NCBI RefSeq assembly: GCF_000001735.4
Contig: NC_003070.9
Location: 4,216,001-4,280,000, forward strand
Direction of reading: 5' to 3'
Length of the DNA stretch: 64,000 bases
Source of the DNA: Arabidopsis thaliana
Taxonomy: Eukaryota; Streptophyta; Magnoliopsida; Brassicales; Brassicaceae
In this document: one piece after another, positions 22,553 through 34,444 of the stretch
Layout: each line of letters opens with the position of its first letter
How positions within the stretch are numbered: position 1 is the first letter of the stretch
Program-made: the position numbers and the translations under genes
The notes under the pieces: model-generated
The model's input: only the letters and a program-made list of their open reading frames with translations
The model's database searches: none
What the model was told of the DNA's origin: nothing

Positions 22553-25500
22553 TTCTCGACTTCAAAAAACGCATAAATCCAAAAACGACCAAACAAATTC
22601 TCTGGGAGAGTATCAAAAAACAAAGAAGCTTCTTTTGTGTTTCCACAATTTTATGAGTTCCCGAGAAAATTCCTTTAATTTTTTTCTTTCACGGAGTTTA
22701 ATTTCTCGGGAAGATTGCAAAAATTTAGAGAGAAGAGAGAGAGAAAGAGTTGAGTGAAGTGGAGGGAATCGTGTAAGAAGGCGTGACACAGTTAAAACTT
22801 ACATCAACTTGTGTCCTAACTATTTTACCGGTTTGACATAAATGCCCTTTACTGGTCCCGTTATTTACCCCGTTTGGACCATCTACCGTACGCTTGTTGT
22901 TGTTCCGCGTGAATCATTTCATTATTAATATGCTATTCGAGCAACCCTGTCACGAGAGATGTGACCATTTTAATTGCTTACTATTTGTAGCAATCTCATT
23001 TTTCCAAAACTCGTGTATGTGTTTAGTCATAAGATCGTTAGATAACTACAAATTTGTTTGAATTCACAAAATTTTAGTCCTTATCACATATGTTGTGAAA
23101 CTGTAAAACACATTTTGTCGAGATGGACTGGTTTGAACTTTGAATGAGTTTTTATATATTAAATTTGAATTCGTTTCTTTAAAGCATAATTATAGGAAGA
23201 TCAATTAAAAGAACAAAAGGTTTTGGACTGAGAAAAGGCAATAACAACAATAAAGGGATTCAAGGGCCCATAGAAAAAGTATATTTGTCAAATCGTCCCA
23301 ATGAAAAGAGTTTTCCTTTCAAATATTTTGGCCGAACCAAAAAAAAAGGTGATAGAATATAAATTAAAATATAATAGGAGAAAATAGGAAATCAATTCAT
23401 TAACAACAATATGTACAAAAAGGTGCTTTGAGATGAATTGAATCTAGTATATGAAAATTTTAACTCAATATAGTTTAGTTTTAAAATGGAAATTTCTGGA
23501 TCGACATTAAAATAATTGTTCGATCAAAATTATGATTCGATTTTTTTCATAAAATTTGTAGTTCGCTTACACCTGGTTCAAACATCATGATCCTTCCAAA
23601 CCAAAAAACACCATCATAATAAGAAAAGAATGAATAACAAAATTTGAACATATTCAAATAGTGAATTCTTAACCCAATTGACACATCTCTGATATTTCAT
23701 AATCAAATGTAAAACGAAACCTTTTTTTTTGCCATTCTGGTGCTTTATAGTGTGTATATACTGCAGCATTGATGTATAAAGAGGGAAACTTATTCAAAGC
23801 ACTCAGACTATTCAGTATTCATGTAGGGGCCTTCTTCAATGAGAGACTTTACTAAAGTGAGTTATATTCAAGGAACAAAGAGTTATTTTCTATAAAATAT
23901 AAAAGGGCACTTTGTTATTTCTCTTTCTAATTTCAGCATTATTTGTTTATTATATTGATCATAGGATTTGGGGAGATATTCTAGACATGTAAAATGTCCA
24001 AAATCGAAAATTTATGTTTAAAATCGAAAATTGAATTCATATAAAATTGTTTTTTTTTAGGGGTAAAACTATGAATTACAAAAGGTTATACGACTGATGC
24101 AACGTCAGATCATTCGATATTGCATCATGGCCTGAAAGTGGTTTTTTCCAAAGGTTGCAATGTCGCAGTAAGTACTTCATTGTTCCACTATTTTTTCATG
24201 TATAAGAAAGAAAAATAATAAAGCCTAAAGCAAAGAAGTACAAAACATGTTTCACAGTTGAAAACTAAAAGTCTACATGTTCATTTGTTAAGTTTTATAA
24301 AGAAAACTGTAGTGCACTGCTTTTCTCTCTTTGCTTTTTGTAAATTGGTTGATAAGATCCGAAAAATGGACCCAATATTGTAATGTAACCATCAAGAAGT
24401 GAAAGTGAAAGTGAAAGCAACAGTTTACCCACACCAAGGACATATGTTCTATCATTTCATAGTCTACCTCAACTCGTCGGTTGCAGTCTTAAGTTTTGAT
24501 ATCAATTTTTGTTTGTTACAGTTTTTCATAGTTTAGACAATTTAGAAACCGTATTGAAAATCAAATCCAGTTTCATCTAGTGAAATTTCAGATCAAAATC
24601 AGTTGTATGCGAAGACAGTATATAAAAAATTTGGATGGATACTTCTTTTATAAAAATAGATCAGATGCAACTAGTGCACTTGATTGTGGATATTGACATT
24701 GTTCAATACACACCATTCAAAGATCTGCATTGGCATTGACTATTCCATCTTTTTGCTAAAAACTTTTGATGGGTTACACTTTAAACATAACCCCAACGAG
24801 ATGAAGATCATACAAGCACAGGGAAATAATCTTATGAGCATCATTGCTAGGGAATATGTATACACAAACGACAGAATGTATTCAATCTACAGTCATCGAC
24901 TACAACACCGAATATCCCAACTAGTTCAAACAAATCGATCATGGCCAAAACCGAGCCTCAAGTCTTTAAAGTTTCTTAAGCTATCAAAGCATACTGCCAC
25001 TACCAGGCAAAAATCACTGATTTCGTTCAATCACTGGGCACTATCACCTAAACATCTCTTAATCTGCCATGGTTCGATATAGGTAAACTACTTTGACTAC
25101 TTCATTGGATCCACCATAAGCTATATAAAAACTCCACTTACTCTAAGTCCCACAACTCTTAAGTGAATCAAACTTTGTCCAGGTAAGAAGAACACTACTT
25201 TCTCCAGCTAAGACAGAGAAAGCAAAATCAATGACTCATTCAATCAAGGACACTTAACACCTAAACTAAAGACACATCTAAATCTTCCATGACTCGATAA
25301 AGATACCCTGAACAACATCTTCAGCTTCAGAAATTTCAAGCTACATACTTTATCCACCATAAGCTATAATGCTATATACAAACCCCAACTTGTTCGTCCA
25401 CTATAAACAAACCAGGGGAATCCACCATAAGCTCTATACGACATCTTTAGTTTCAGAACTATCAAGCTACACACTTTTATCCACCATAAGCTATTTACGA

Positions 25501-25815
25501 CCCCCAACTAGTTCATAAGCCTCATAACCAAGAGAATCCTATATCTGCAAACAATTCAACTTCTCCAAGTAAGAAGAAGTAAGCTGGTACCAATAAGAAC
25601 ACAATTTCATAATATAACCAACACTTTATTACAGAACAACAAATCCAATGTTGCAAAACATGAAACCACATAATAGCAGAATCTAAGGCCTTTCCTAAGA
25701 AACCCTAAAAGCAAATAAAACCATAATAAGAGCAGAAAACAGAGAGCCAAACCACCAACATCACGAGACTTGAAAATAAAAAAACAAAAGAGAACACAAC
25801 AGTTTCTTCACCAAT
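22553..25815. other. Intergenic between ARK3 start and SAP2 stop
   Basis: About 3.3 kb. 22553 to about 22790 is the ARK3 leader and promoter, with a GA/CT-rich run at about 22728-22750. 22800-24900 is AT-rich with no recognised gene; a (GTGAAA)-type run sits at about 24396-24418. A decayed tandem repeat occupies about 25006-25560. The last 250 bp is probably the SAP2 3' UTR. An open frame at 24684-25082 (+) resembles nothing known. Confidence 0.55.
25006..25560. repeat. Decayed tandem repeat with a TCCACCATAAGCTAT core
   Basis: The core TCCACCATAAGCT recurs near 25110, 25352, 25422 and 25480. Longer similarity extends around it: about 25316-25390 matches about 25442-25510 (CTTCAG or TTTCAG, then TCAAGCTACA, then CCACCATAAGCTAT, ending in CCAACTTGTTC or CCAACTAGTTC), a period near 126 bp. 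About 25010-25090 matches about 25229-25310 (CATTCAATCA or GTTCAATCAC, CACCTAAAC, ATCT, CCATG, CTCGAT or TTCGAT). The TCCAGGTAAGAAGAA segment near 25180 recurs near 25565. Copies are clearly diverged, so this is an old array; the origin is not recognised. Confidence 0.65.
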
Positions 25816-26322
25816 TCATATCCTATCAACCTTATCAGCCTTCACCACAGGATTAGCTTTAGCAATAGCTTCTCTCGCAACTCCTTTGAAATCGAATTGG
25901 CACTCGTGACTCTCTGGATATCTATGAGTTCCACAGAAAGTGCTTCCACACCTACACTTGAAACCCGTCACGCCAACTTTCTTGTTACAGCTCAAGCATC
26001 TCGTAGCCGTCGATTTCGGTGGATCCAACGGAGCAGCAGCCGAATCACCCCCTCTCGTTGATGAGGAAGACGATCCAGATCCGAGGACGCCTTGAGTGAT
26101 TTCTTGGCTCTGTTGTGGTTGAGTTTTGGGTTTATTAGGGTTTAGAGATTTCTCGACGGCGGCTTTAGCGGAAGCGGTTTGTTCCTCCGTGGCTCGGATG
26201 TCTCTGTAGCATTTAGAGCAGAGGTTCATGTTCGATGGAGATCCGAAGAAGCCACATCCTTTGACGCAGAGCTTTGGCTCTGAAGGAGAGAAGCTTGTGC
26301 TGTCGTTTTGCTCAGAACCCAT
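25816..26322 (-). CDS. SAP2: A20/AN1 stress-associated zinc-finger protein SAP2
   Basis: A single coding exon encodes 168 residues. The A20 finger is C19-x3-C23-x11-C35-x2-C38 near the N-terminus. A low-complexity Gln/Ser linker follows. The AN1 finger is C109-x2-C112-x10-C123-x-C125-x4-C130-x2-H133-x5-H139-x-C141, a perfect match to the consensus. Plant SAPs of this arrangement bind ubiquitin through A20 and act in abiotic stress responses, some with E3 ligase activity. The start is the ATG at 26322-26320. The frame stays open upstream, but a splice acceptor (TTTTGCAG on the minus strand, AG at 26361-26360) lies just before it, so the extra codons are intron and leader, typical of intron-containing leaders in this family. 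I recall it as At1g12440. Confidence 0.96.
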   Translation of the reverse strand: MGSEQNDSTSFSPSEPKLCVKGCGFFGSPSNMNLCSKCYRDIRATEEQTASAKAAVEKSLNPNKPKTQPQQSQEITQGVLGSGSSSSSTRGGDSAAAPLDPPKSTATRCLSCNKKVGVTGFKCRCGSTFCGTHRYPESHECQFDFKGVAREAIAKANPVVKADKVDRI

Positions 26323-26359
26323 AATGGAAAGATCTCCCAATTCCAAAGTCGAAATCTTA

Positions 26360-26807
26360 CTGCAAAAGAAAAGACAACACAAATCGTGAATAACAGATGA
26401 AGAATGAATTTGTGACTTTAGGTTTAGGGTTTTTATTTATGATTCCGTCGAGAAAATAAAGGGAAATTGACAATATCGAAAGATTTAGAAAACGGAGATT
26501 CTTGGCTTGTTTCTCAAGCGAGAAAGACTAAAATTATTTCTCATTTATGACTAAAATACCCTTGGAACTCTTTATAAAGTCGAAGAGTAAATGCGTCATT
26601 TGTCAACACTTAAGACCAGGTCAGCGTCTATCTCACAAAGACCACTTTACCCTTCCGGCGCAAAAAAGGACAAAAAAGAGATAGATAAGAGTTGTTTAAT
26701 CTTCGCCGTCAAAAACTTAAATCGAATGGTTCAAGAATAGATGAAGGATTCAAACGAAGAACACAAATCTGCATATCGGCACAGAACAAAACCAATAAGA
26801 TATTTAC
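26360..26807 (-). other. Candidate 5'-UTR intron of SAP2
   Basis: On the minus strand a strong donor (TAG|GTAAATA, GT at 26807-26806) precedes the acceptor TTGCAG at 26360 by about 448 nt. If used, the first exon lies upstream of 26808 and is non-coding. An alternative, shorter leader starting below a TATA-like CTTTATAAAG at 26570-26579 is also possible. The acceptor is convincing; the donor is a guess. Confidence 0.4.
26423..26432 (-). promoter_or_regulatory. Telo-box-like AAACCCTAAA
   Basis: AAACCCTAAA reads on the minus strand about 100 nt before the SAP2 ATG. Telo-boxes are common near the transcription starts of plant housekeeping and translation genes. Whether it lies in promoter, leader or leader intron is undecided. 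Confidence 0.45.
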
Positions 26808-28495
26808 CTAATTCCCACCCAAAACTCTGCTTTAGTATGTCGGCGACAATTCTCTCGTAAAGAAAATCTCTGACGGTATGTATCACTGAAAATTTCCGAT
26901 AGAAACTTCGTGATTTGATCGGAGATGGAGACCGTAACCGAAACCTCTTAGCTTTCGCCAGAGAGAAATTAGGACAGAACAGAAACCAGACTCTTTTAGT
27001 TCTTTTGCATTTGTCTTTGTGGTCAAATGGTTTATTCATATGCGGTAAGGCGCACGGAAGATTTAATACATCCCTGATAATATTCGTTCGATGAAACAAT
27101 CGGAGAGTGATGACGCCATTGTTTACTAATCCAACGGTGGTGATTGGAAGTTTTTTGATGAGATAAAGTGGATATAAAATGGGTGGGGTTATCAACTTTT
27201 TATGGTGTTTGTGGATTACGATAAAGTTGGTTCGAGTTCGTGAAGATAATCGGTTTTATATGAACCGGGTTTGGTTTGTGGGGACATGCTTAGCTGGTTG
27301 GACGGTGACGTAACAGTAGGATAAAGAAAAAAGGTGGCGCGTTTGTCCCGACGCGATTAGTCCATCGCTCTTTTGATTTGATCGGAATGTGATGATATGT
27401 TGTTCCAAATGTACTCTTTCTTCCTTGGGCCTTTTCAATTATCTCTTTCTTTTCTTCGCTAAAACGACCGGATTTTAAAAGTGGTCAGGTCTTTTCTCAC
27501 TGAGTTTACTTGCAAATATCAACATGACTAAATCGTTTTAATTTACGTAAAGTGTTTTGGACACCACTATATCTAATCTTGAGCTATAATTTGTTTATGC
27601 TTGTCCTTAAAATCGAGACTAATTCAATTTCCATTTATCTGGTTTGGAAACGACTAATCGAAATCCAAAATCATCGAACGCTATCATTCAAGACGTTATA
27701 TTAGCAAGCGACTCTCACTCGCGACTGCATCCTTTTTTTTGGATCCAATACTGACCATAAGGTCCACAACCAAATTAAATTTGATATAGTTTGTGAATTG
27801 TTTATAGGGTCCATAAGCTTCTTAGTTCTTATGCTCCTCTTTGGTATGGTATTAATACTTCAAAACGTAGCTATCTAATCTATATATCATCTATCGATAT
27901 GTTCATTTTTACAGGGAGTCTTGTTCTTATATTTTGCTTACAAGTATCAACTTTGGTTGCGTTTCATTCTCTTGTTCGATCCTCTCGTTTTCTTTTATGT
28001 TATGCTCCGTAATATATATAAATTGCCTTCAAGCAACTAAATTTCAATAATTAAATATGTTACGTATTTCTTCTGTCAGTACGATGTATGTACGCACCGT
28101 AACGGCAAAGCGAAAATAAAGCGCCGGTCTAAAGCAACTCTGCTTACACATTTATCGGTGGTTCGTGACGGAGCAACAGCTATTAGCCACTCATATGTCT
28201 CCACATGTTTGACTACGACACCGGTTTAATAAGTTGAAACTAAACCACCTAATTATAAGGATATCATTTTTTAAAAGTTTTTAAAGCTAAGAACGGAAAC
28301 GAATAATAAAGATTCTTTCTTCTAACCCCATTCGCTCTCTCCGATCAACACAACATTTGATCTAACGGTTTAATTTTCTCGAGAAACCGAAGGAAAACAA
28401 ACAGAGGTGCATAACGATTCTGACGGAAACTTTTGAGATATTTTTTTTAGAGCCAAAAGGATTCACTTTTTTTGGTTTTATCTTCGCATCGATCT

Positions 28496-29808
28496 ATGAC
28501 GTACAGCAATGGCGTCGATGGGACGGTGCCTGAGCTGAAATTGAGAGTCGAAGAAGATTCCGATAATGGTGATTATCTGAAATTGAGAGGAGGATCAAAT
28601 GAAGAAGATGAAGGATCATCGGCGGAATCATCGAGATGTCCGATAGGATCGGTTACTTCTGTCTGGTTCTGGGTGAAATTGATCTCCTTGGTCGTTTGTT
28701 TGGGTTCATTGGCCTTTGTTATCATCAAATGGGTTGGTCCCTTTTTGATTGAAAAGGTTCGTTTTTTTTTTGTCTCTCGAAGATCTGATGCTTATTGGTT
28801 ACATTTGATTGGATTAGGGTATGCATAATGATTCTGGTTTCTGCTGGGTTTTTAATTGTTGAAAATTAGGGTTCTTGAATTACATGTATGAGTATGTGTT
28901 TATAAGGAAGGTTATTCATTTATCATCATTAATGTTGGTGTGATTTGTTTCAGGAGCTGATTCCATTTATAAATTGGGTGAGAAACACATTCAGCATACC
29001 GGTTCTCGGTCTTCTACTATTTGCCTCAGTGGCATTGTTTCCAAGCATTCTTCTTCCTTCTTCCCCTTCCATGTGGATGGCTGGTCTTACATTTGGTTAT
29101 GGAAAAGGGTTTCTTCTGATTTTATCAGCTGCTTCCATCGGTGTTACTCTTCCTTTCTTAATTGGACATCTCTTCCTCCACAAGATGCAAGTAAGCATCA
29201 TCATCCCATACTCTTTGTTCGGATACTTATTATTAAGCTTGTACCATGAGATGATCAATTTGGACTTTTTTTCTTTCTTGTCATTTGTGCAGGAATGGTT
29301 GAAGAAATACCCTAAAAAAGCAGCCATACTTAGAGCTGCTGGTGAAGGAACCTGGTTTCATCAGTTTCAAGCAGTCACACTAATCCGTGTCTCTCCATTT
29401 CCTTACATCATTTACAACTACTGCGCTTTAGCGACTGGAGTTCATTATGGTCCTTATATCTTAGGCTCTCTTGTTGGAATGGTTCCTGAGATCTTTGTCT
29501 CAATTTACACGTACATGCCTCTCTCTCTTTCTCTATGTCTCTTGTCTCAATGTTTAAGGCATGTTCTGCAGAATCTTAAGACTGGTGGTTTTCTGTTTTG
29601 GGATATTTGCAGGGGTATAATGCTAAGGACACTAGCAGTTGCATCAGACACGAGACACACACTTTCGGTTGTGGAGATAGTCGTGAATGTTCTTGGCTTC
29701 TGTGTAACTGCGAGCGCGACTATAGTCTGCACAATCTATGCGAAGAAGAAGCTAAGTGCGATGCAATCAGAGGACGTAGAGACATTACAAAATCCAATAC
29801 TTTATTAA
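28496..29808 (+). CDS. VTT-domain (SNARE-associated, TVP38/TMEM64-like) membrane protein
   Basis: Four exons (28496-28756, 28954-29190, 29293-29510, 29613-29808) encode 303 residues. The first 55 are acidic and cytosolic (LKLRVEEDSDNGD). A hydrophobic segment follows (WFWVKLISLVVCLGSLAFVI), then the VTT core: PVLGLLLFASVALFPSILL, MAGLTFGYGKGF, and the conserved RVSPFPYIIYNYCALATGV with GSLVGMVPEIF, and a last membrane helix before AKKKLSA. VTT proteins (DedA/TMEM41B/Tvp38) act in Golgi/ER membranes, some as lipid scramblases. Two introns are in-frame open, so a longer frame could be read through them; GT..AG borders and family spacing show they are removed. I recall it as At1g12450. The ATG at 28496 is the first ATG in frame. 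Confidence 0.9.
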
Positions 29809-30172
29809 CTCTTTTCACCATGACCACAACATACCATCATCTAACACGATCTTGAAATTGATAATATATAATGTTTTTTTTTTTTTTTGTTATTCTTATT
29901 CATTTGAAAATGAATATTTATGTCTTTTTCTCTTGTATATATGATATGTATCAATTGAATTTTGAAAATTTCCAATGTATATTTATTAGATCATCTAAGT
30001 CTTTTTCTTTCCTTGCATATAATCCACCTTATGTATCATGGAACAATGTCTTGTTGGGTTTTGTTCAAAAGTAAAAACAAAAATGATCCATGAAGACTGT
30101 GTGTCCTCCTATGTTCCATGAAATTTATGTATCAAATGATCTTTGGAGCTAACTTCGATGCTGAGTGTCAAT

Positions 30173-30217
30173 GATGACGTCATCTGTTTCGGTTTTGTTG
30201 ACAGAGTAGTCAACGCG
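30173..30217. promoter_or_regulatory. TGACGTCA palindrome next to paired W-box cores
   Basis: GATGACGTCATC (30173-30184) is a perfect palindrome containing a full TGA/CRE-type bZIP site. Fifteen bases on, GTTGAC and GTCAAC cores face each other, the W-box consensus for WRKY factors. The next rightward gene start is the receptor kinase 1.5 kb away. Function inferred only. Confidence 0.35.
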
Positions 30218-30281
30218 AGAACCTCTGTGATGTTTGGGTTTAGTGCCACGTTATTGGGCCGTCGGACCAACTGCGCCAACT

Positions 30282-30322
30282 TCAATTTCATATGGATAGG
30301 TTTGGATCAATTTCATATGGAT
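30282..30322. repeat. 16-bp direct repeat, 25-bp period
   Basis: TCAATTTCATATGGAT occurs at 30282-30297 and again, identically, at 30307-30322. Confidence 0.8.
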
Positions 30323-31702
30323 CATATGATACGTTTGATGTATTTAACAAGGAATAATTTCCTGGCAATTTTTATTACTTGGTCTGAATAATGATGTAAC
30401 GAGTGAAGAAAATATATAGCGTATCTTAAAATTAAGCATAAGTATTGAAAATCATCGAAAAAAGGAGCAAATCTGGCTTCATATAGTGAAAATATTGCTA
30501 TGAAAGTCTCTGATAGACCTTAAAAAAAAAAAAAAGCAAACCCGTTTACTATATGAGCCATGTCTTGCACACCAGTCTCAAACCACAATAATATCTTCAA
30601 AACAATCAAGAAAGAAATGGAAAAAAAGGAAGAAGAACAAAATGATTAAACAAACTCAGTAAAACAGAGAGAACAAAAGCTACAGAAACAAACAAATAAC
30701 AGAAAGACGTTTACTTTTGGTCACTCACTTGTCTCTGTCTCTAATTCTCTTCCCTTTTTCTAAAACCCATTAGTTTCCAAAAGTTTGATTTGGACCTCAA
30801 CTAATGAATTAACCCCAAGCATTTCACAAAATGAAACCTACTCTCACTCAATGATCTCATCATAAGCCATGTAACATTCAACATTGCCTAAAAATAACTC
30901 ATTCATTCTTACTTCACAAGTAATTTATCTTACTCCAAATAACATCTCATCATTTGAATCGAATATTAAATGTACAGTTCTCTGTTCATCATGCATTCAA
31001 TATGTTTGTAACCACCAATTGAGATTGGGGACCATAACTACTTGTTTTTTTCTTCATGAAAAATTGAGAATTCATATACTCCATTTTTGTGAAAAGAATT
31101 AGGTAGGGATTATTTAATGGCAAAAATGGTTGGTGAAGGAGAGAATAAATGCTTTGGTAAGAAGTACAGACAAGCCAGACACTCTCCTCCATTACATACA
31201 CATATAGACGATTGAACAAAGCAGGCACGTGCTTCTTCTTCATTTGGTGGAAGCCAGAGAGTGTGAGAAAGACTGAATTTAATACATTCACCAGTTTACT
31301 TTCCAGCCAAGGCACACACTCTCTTCTCTATAATGCTTAGATGAGACTAGCCTGACAACAAATTCCTTCTTCTTTTGTCCATTTTTTTGTTCAAAAACTT
31401 GCAAATACTCTTGAATCTGTGATTCTTTCTTCTTTTGTCGTTTCTTGAGAATGTTGACTTTGGTCGGTAAAATTTTCTAGCCGTTAAGGATGACTAAGTA
31501 AATGCAGAAGCAGCTCAAAAGTTCTCACCTTTAGCTCAATCCCAAGAAAAATCAACGGTTTTGTTTTATAAATGCAGCTACTTGTTCTTGGTTCTGGTGT
31601 TAGAGAACAAATCCCAATTTGGAGCTCGGGTTTAATTTCGGGTTCGGGTTTGGATCATGAACCGATAATGTCAATTGGGTAGGATCCGTTTATGAGCTGA
31701 AT

Positions 31703-34444
31703 ATGAGAAAGGTTCATCTTTTTCTGGTTTTGGTTCATTTCATCTACATTTCAACTTCTCGCTCTGATTCCATCAGTGAACGAGACATTCTGCTTCAGTT
31801 CAAAGGCAGTATCAGTGACGATCCATACAACAGCTTGGCTTCTTGGGTTTCCGATGGTGACCTCTGCAATAGCTTCAATGGAATCACTTGTAACCCACAA
31901 GGTTTCGTGGACAAAATCGTTCTGTGGAACACAAGTCTCGCCGGAACCTTAGCTCCGGGATTGTCAAATCTAAAGTTTATTCGAGTTCTGAACTTGTTTG
32001 GCAACAGGTTTACAGGTAATTTACCGTTGGATTACTTCAAGTTGCAAACTTTGTGGACGATTAATGTTAGTTCCAATGCGTTGTCTGGTCCGATTCCGGA
32101 GTTTATTAGTGAATTGTCTAGCTTAAGGTTTCTAGACTTGTCTAAAAATGGTTTCACCGGAGAGATTCCGGTTTCTCTGTTTAAGTTCTGTGACAAGACC
32201 AAATTTGTTTCACTGGCTCATAACAATATCTTTGGATCAATCCCTGCTTCAATTGTAAACTGTAACAACCTCGTAGGATTTGATTTCTCTTACAATAATC
32301 TGAAGGGAGTGTTGCCGCCTAGGATTTGTGATATTCCTGTGCTTGAATATATCTCAGTGAGAAACAATTTGTTGTCTGGTGATGTCTCTGAGGAGATACA
32401 GAAATGTCAGAGGTTGATTCTTGTTGATTTAGGAAGCAATTTGTTTCATGGATTAGCGCCTTTTGCGGTTCTTACGTTCAAGAACATAACTTATTTCAAT
32501 GTCTCTTGGAACCGATTTGGTGGTGAGATTGGAGAGATAGTTGATTGCAGTGAAAGTTTGGAGTTTTTGGATGCTTCGTCGAATGAGTTAACCGGTAGGA
32601 TTCCTACTGGTGTTATGGGTTGCAAAAGTCTCAAGCTTTTGGATTTGGAGTCTAACAAGCTGAATGGAAGTATCCCGGGAAGTATTGGGAAGATGGAGAG
32701 CCTCTCAGTGATCAGATTAGGGAATAATTCTATAGATGGGGTGATACCAAGAGATATTGGAAGTTTGGAGTTTCTACAGGTTTTGAATCTGCATAATCTC
32801 AATCTCATTGGTGAAGTTCCAGAGGATATATCCAATTGCAGAGTACTTCTTGAACTGTAAGTTTTAATCGATGTTTTCGAGAATTTATCGGTTCTTGTTA
32901 CTGTGTTTGAATCTCACATTGTTGTTAATCGTTTGCTTGTTGGTTGCAGAGATGTTTCAGGGAATGATTTAGAAGGAAAGATCTCTAAGAAGCTATTAAA
33001 CTTAACAAACATAAAGATTCTTGATCTGCATCGAAACCGTCTGAACGGAAGTATCCCACCTGAACTTGGAAACCTCTCCAAAGTCCAGTTTCTTGATCTT
33101 TCACAGAATTCGCTTTCAGGGCCAATCCCGTCTTCCCTCGGGAGTTTGAATACTCTAACGCATTTCAATGTCTCCTATAACAATCTCTCTGGTGTTATCC
33201 CTCCTGTTCCAATGATACAAGCTTTTGGATCTTCTGCATTTTCGAACAACCCTTTCCTTTGCGGTGATCCTCTTGTAACTCCCTGCAATTCACGTGGAGC
33301 TGCAGCAAAATCCAGAAATTCTGATGCTCTAAGCATTTCGGTTATCATCGTTATTATTGCGGCTGCTGTCATCCTCTTTGGTGTCTGCATTGTGCTTGCT
33401 TTGAACCTAAGAGCTCGTAAAAGGAGAAAAGATGAAGAAATACTTACAGTTGAAACCACTCCACTGGCGTCTTCGATTGACTCTAGCGGTGTGATAATTG
33501 GAAAGCTTGTTCTTTTCAGCAAGAATTTGCCTTCAAAGTATGAAGATTGGGAGGCAGGTACAAAAGCTTTGCTCGACAAGGAAAATATAATCGGCATGGG
33601 ATCGATTGGATCAGTCTATAGAGCATCTTTCGAAGGAGGAGTTTCCATTGCAGTGAAGAAGCTTGAGACCTTAGGAAGAATCAGAAACCAAGAAGAGTTT
33701 GAGCAAGAAATTGGACGGCTTGGAGGTTTGCAACATCCGAATCTGTCTTCTTTCCAAGGTTACTACTTTTCCTCAACAATGCAGTTGATTCTCTCTGAGT
33801 TTGTCCCTAATGGTAGCCTCTACGATAATCTACACCTAAGAATTTTCCCGGGAACCAGCTCAAGCTATGGGAATACTGATTTGAATTGGCACAGAAGATT
33901 TCAGATTGCTTTAGGAACTGCAAAAGCGCTCTCTTTCCTTCACAATGACTGTAAACCGGCGATTCTTCATCTCAATGTTAAGTCCACCAACATTCTTCTA
34001 GACGAAAGGTACGAGGCAAAGCTATCGGATTATGGGTTAGAAAAGTTTCTTCCGGTTATGGACAGCTTTGGTTTGACTAAGAAGTTCCACAACGCGGTTG
34101 GGTACATTGCTCCAGAGTTAGCTCAGCAGAGTTTGAGAGCGAGTGAGAAATGCGATGTGTATAGTTACGGTGTGGTTCTTCTTGAGCTGGTTACAGGTAG
34201 AAAACCGGTGGAGTCTCCATCGGAAAACCAAGTCTTGATCTTGAGAGACTATGTGAGGGATTTGTTGGAGACTGGTTCAGCTTCTGATTGTTTTGACAGA
34301 AGGTTGAGAGAGTTTGAAGAGAATGAGCTGATTCAAGTCATGAAGTTAGGACTCCTTTGTACGTCCGAGAATCCACTGAAGAGACCGAGCATGGCTGAGG
34401 TTGTGCAGGTTCTTGAATCAATCAGAAATGGATTTGGATCATGA
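31703..34444 (+). CDS. LRR receptor-like kinase with atypical catalytic loop
   Basis: Two exons (31703-32856, 32950-34444) encode 882 residues. A signal peptide (HLFLVLVHFIYISTS) precedes an LRRNT domain (SERDILLQFKGS) and roughly 17-20 plant-type leucine-rich repeats, the intron falling inside the repeats. The transmembrane helix is at about 512-535 (ISVIIVIIAAAVILFGVCIV) with a basic stop-transfer RARKRRK. The kinase domain starts with the glycine loop IGMGSIGSVY near 598 and keeps the ATP-binding Lys (AVKK, Lys621). The catalytic loop reads HLNVKSTN, so the HRD aspartate is Asn727 (codon 33974-33976); DFG is DYG at 745-747 and APE is intact. This predicts weak or no phosphotransfer, so the receptor may act as a scaffold or co-receptor. 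I recall it as At1g12460, with paralog At1g62950; ligand unknown. Confidence 0.93.

Larger units (their letters stand above)
26323..28495. other. Divergent intergenic region, SAP2 to VTT-protein gene
   Basis: About 2.2 kb containing the SAP2 leader (to about 27000), then AT-rich sequence and the promoter and leader of the rightward gene. A 154-codon frame at 26731-27195 (-) overlaps the SAP2 leader and looks like chance coding. No other gene seen. Confidence 0.55.
29809..31702. other. Intergenic, VTT-protein gene to receptor kinase
   Basis: About 1.9 kb. After the 3' UTR of the left gene it holds a 12-bp palindrome with TGACGTCA (30173-30184), facing W-box cores TTGAC/GTCAA at about 30199-30217, a spaced direct repeat (30282-30297 and 30307-30322), and the promoter and leader of the receptor kinase, which has another TTGAC near 31453. 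No gene recognised. Confidence 0.55.

Noticed and set aside
24684-25082. 132-codon open frame on the plus strand
   Set aside because: It does not begin at an ATG, runs into the decayed tandem repeat and shows no domain or signal sequence.
26731-27195. 154-codon open frame on the minus strand
   Set aside because: It overlaps the likely SAP2 leader and a good splice donor, has no family signature and no biased codon use; best explained as non-coding leader and promoter.
28757-29292. Longer reading through two in-frame introns of the VTT-domain gene
   Set aside because: Introns have normal GT..AG borders, and the read-through peptide interrupts the conserved VTT core.
30989-31315. 108-codon minus-strand frame upstream of the receptor kinase
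   Set aside because: Overlaps the receptor-kinase promoter, composition is random-like and no family match is apparent.
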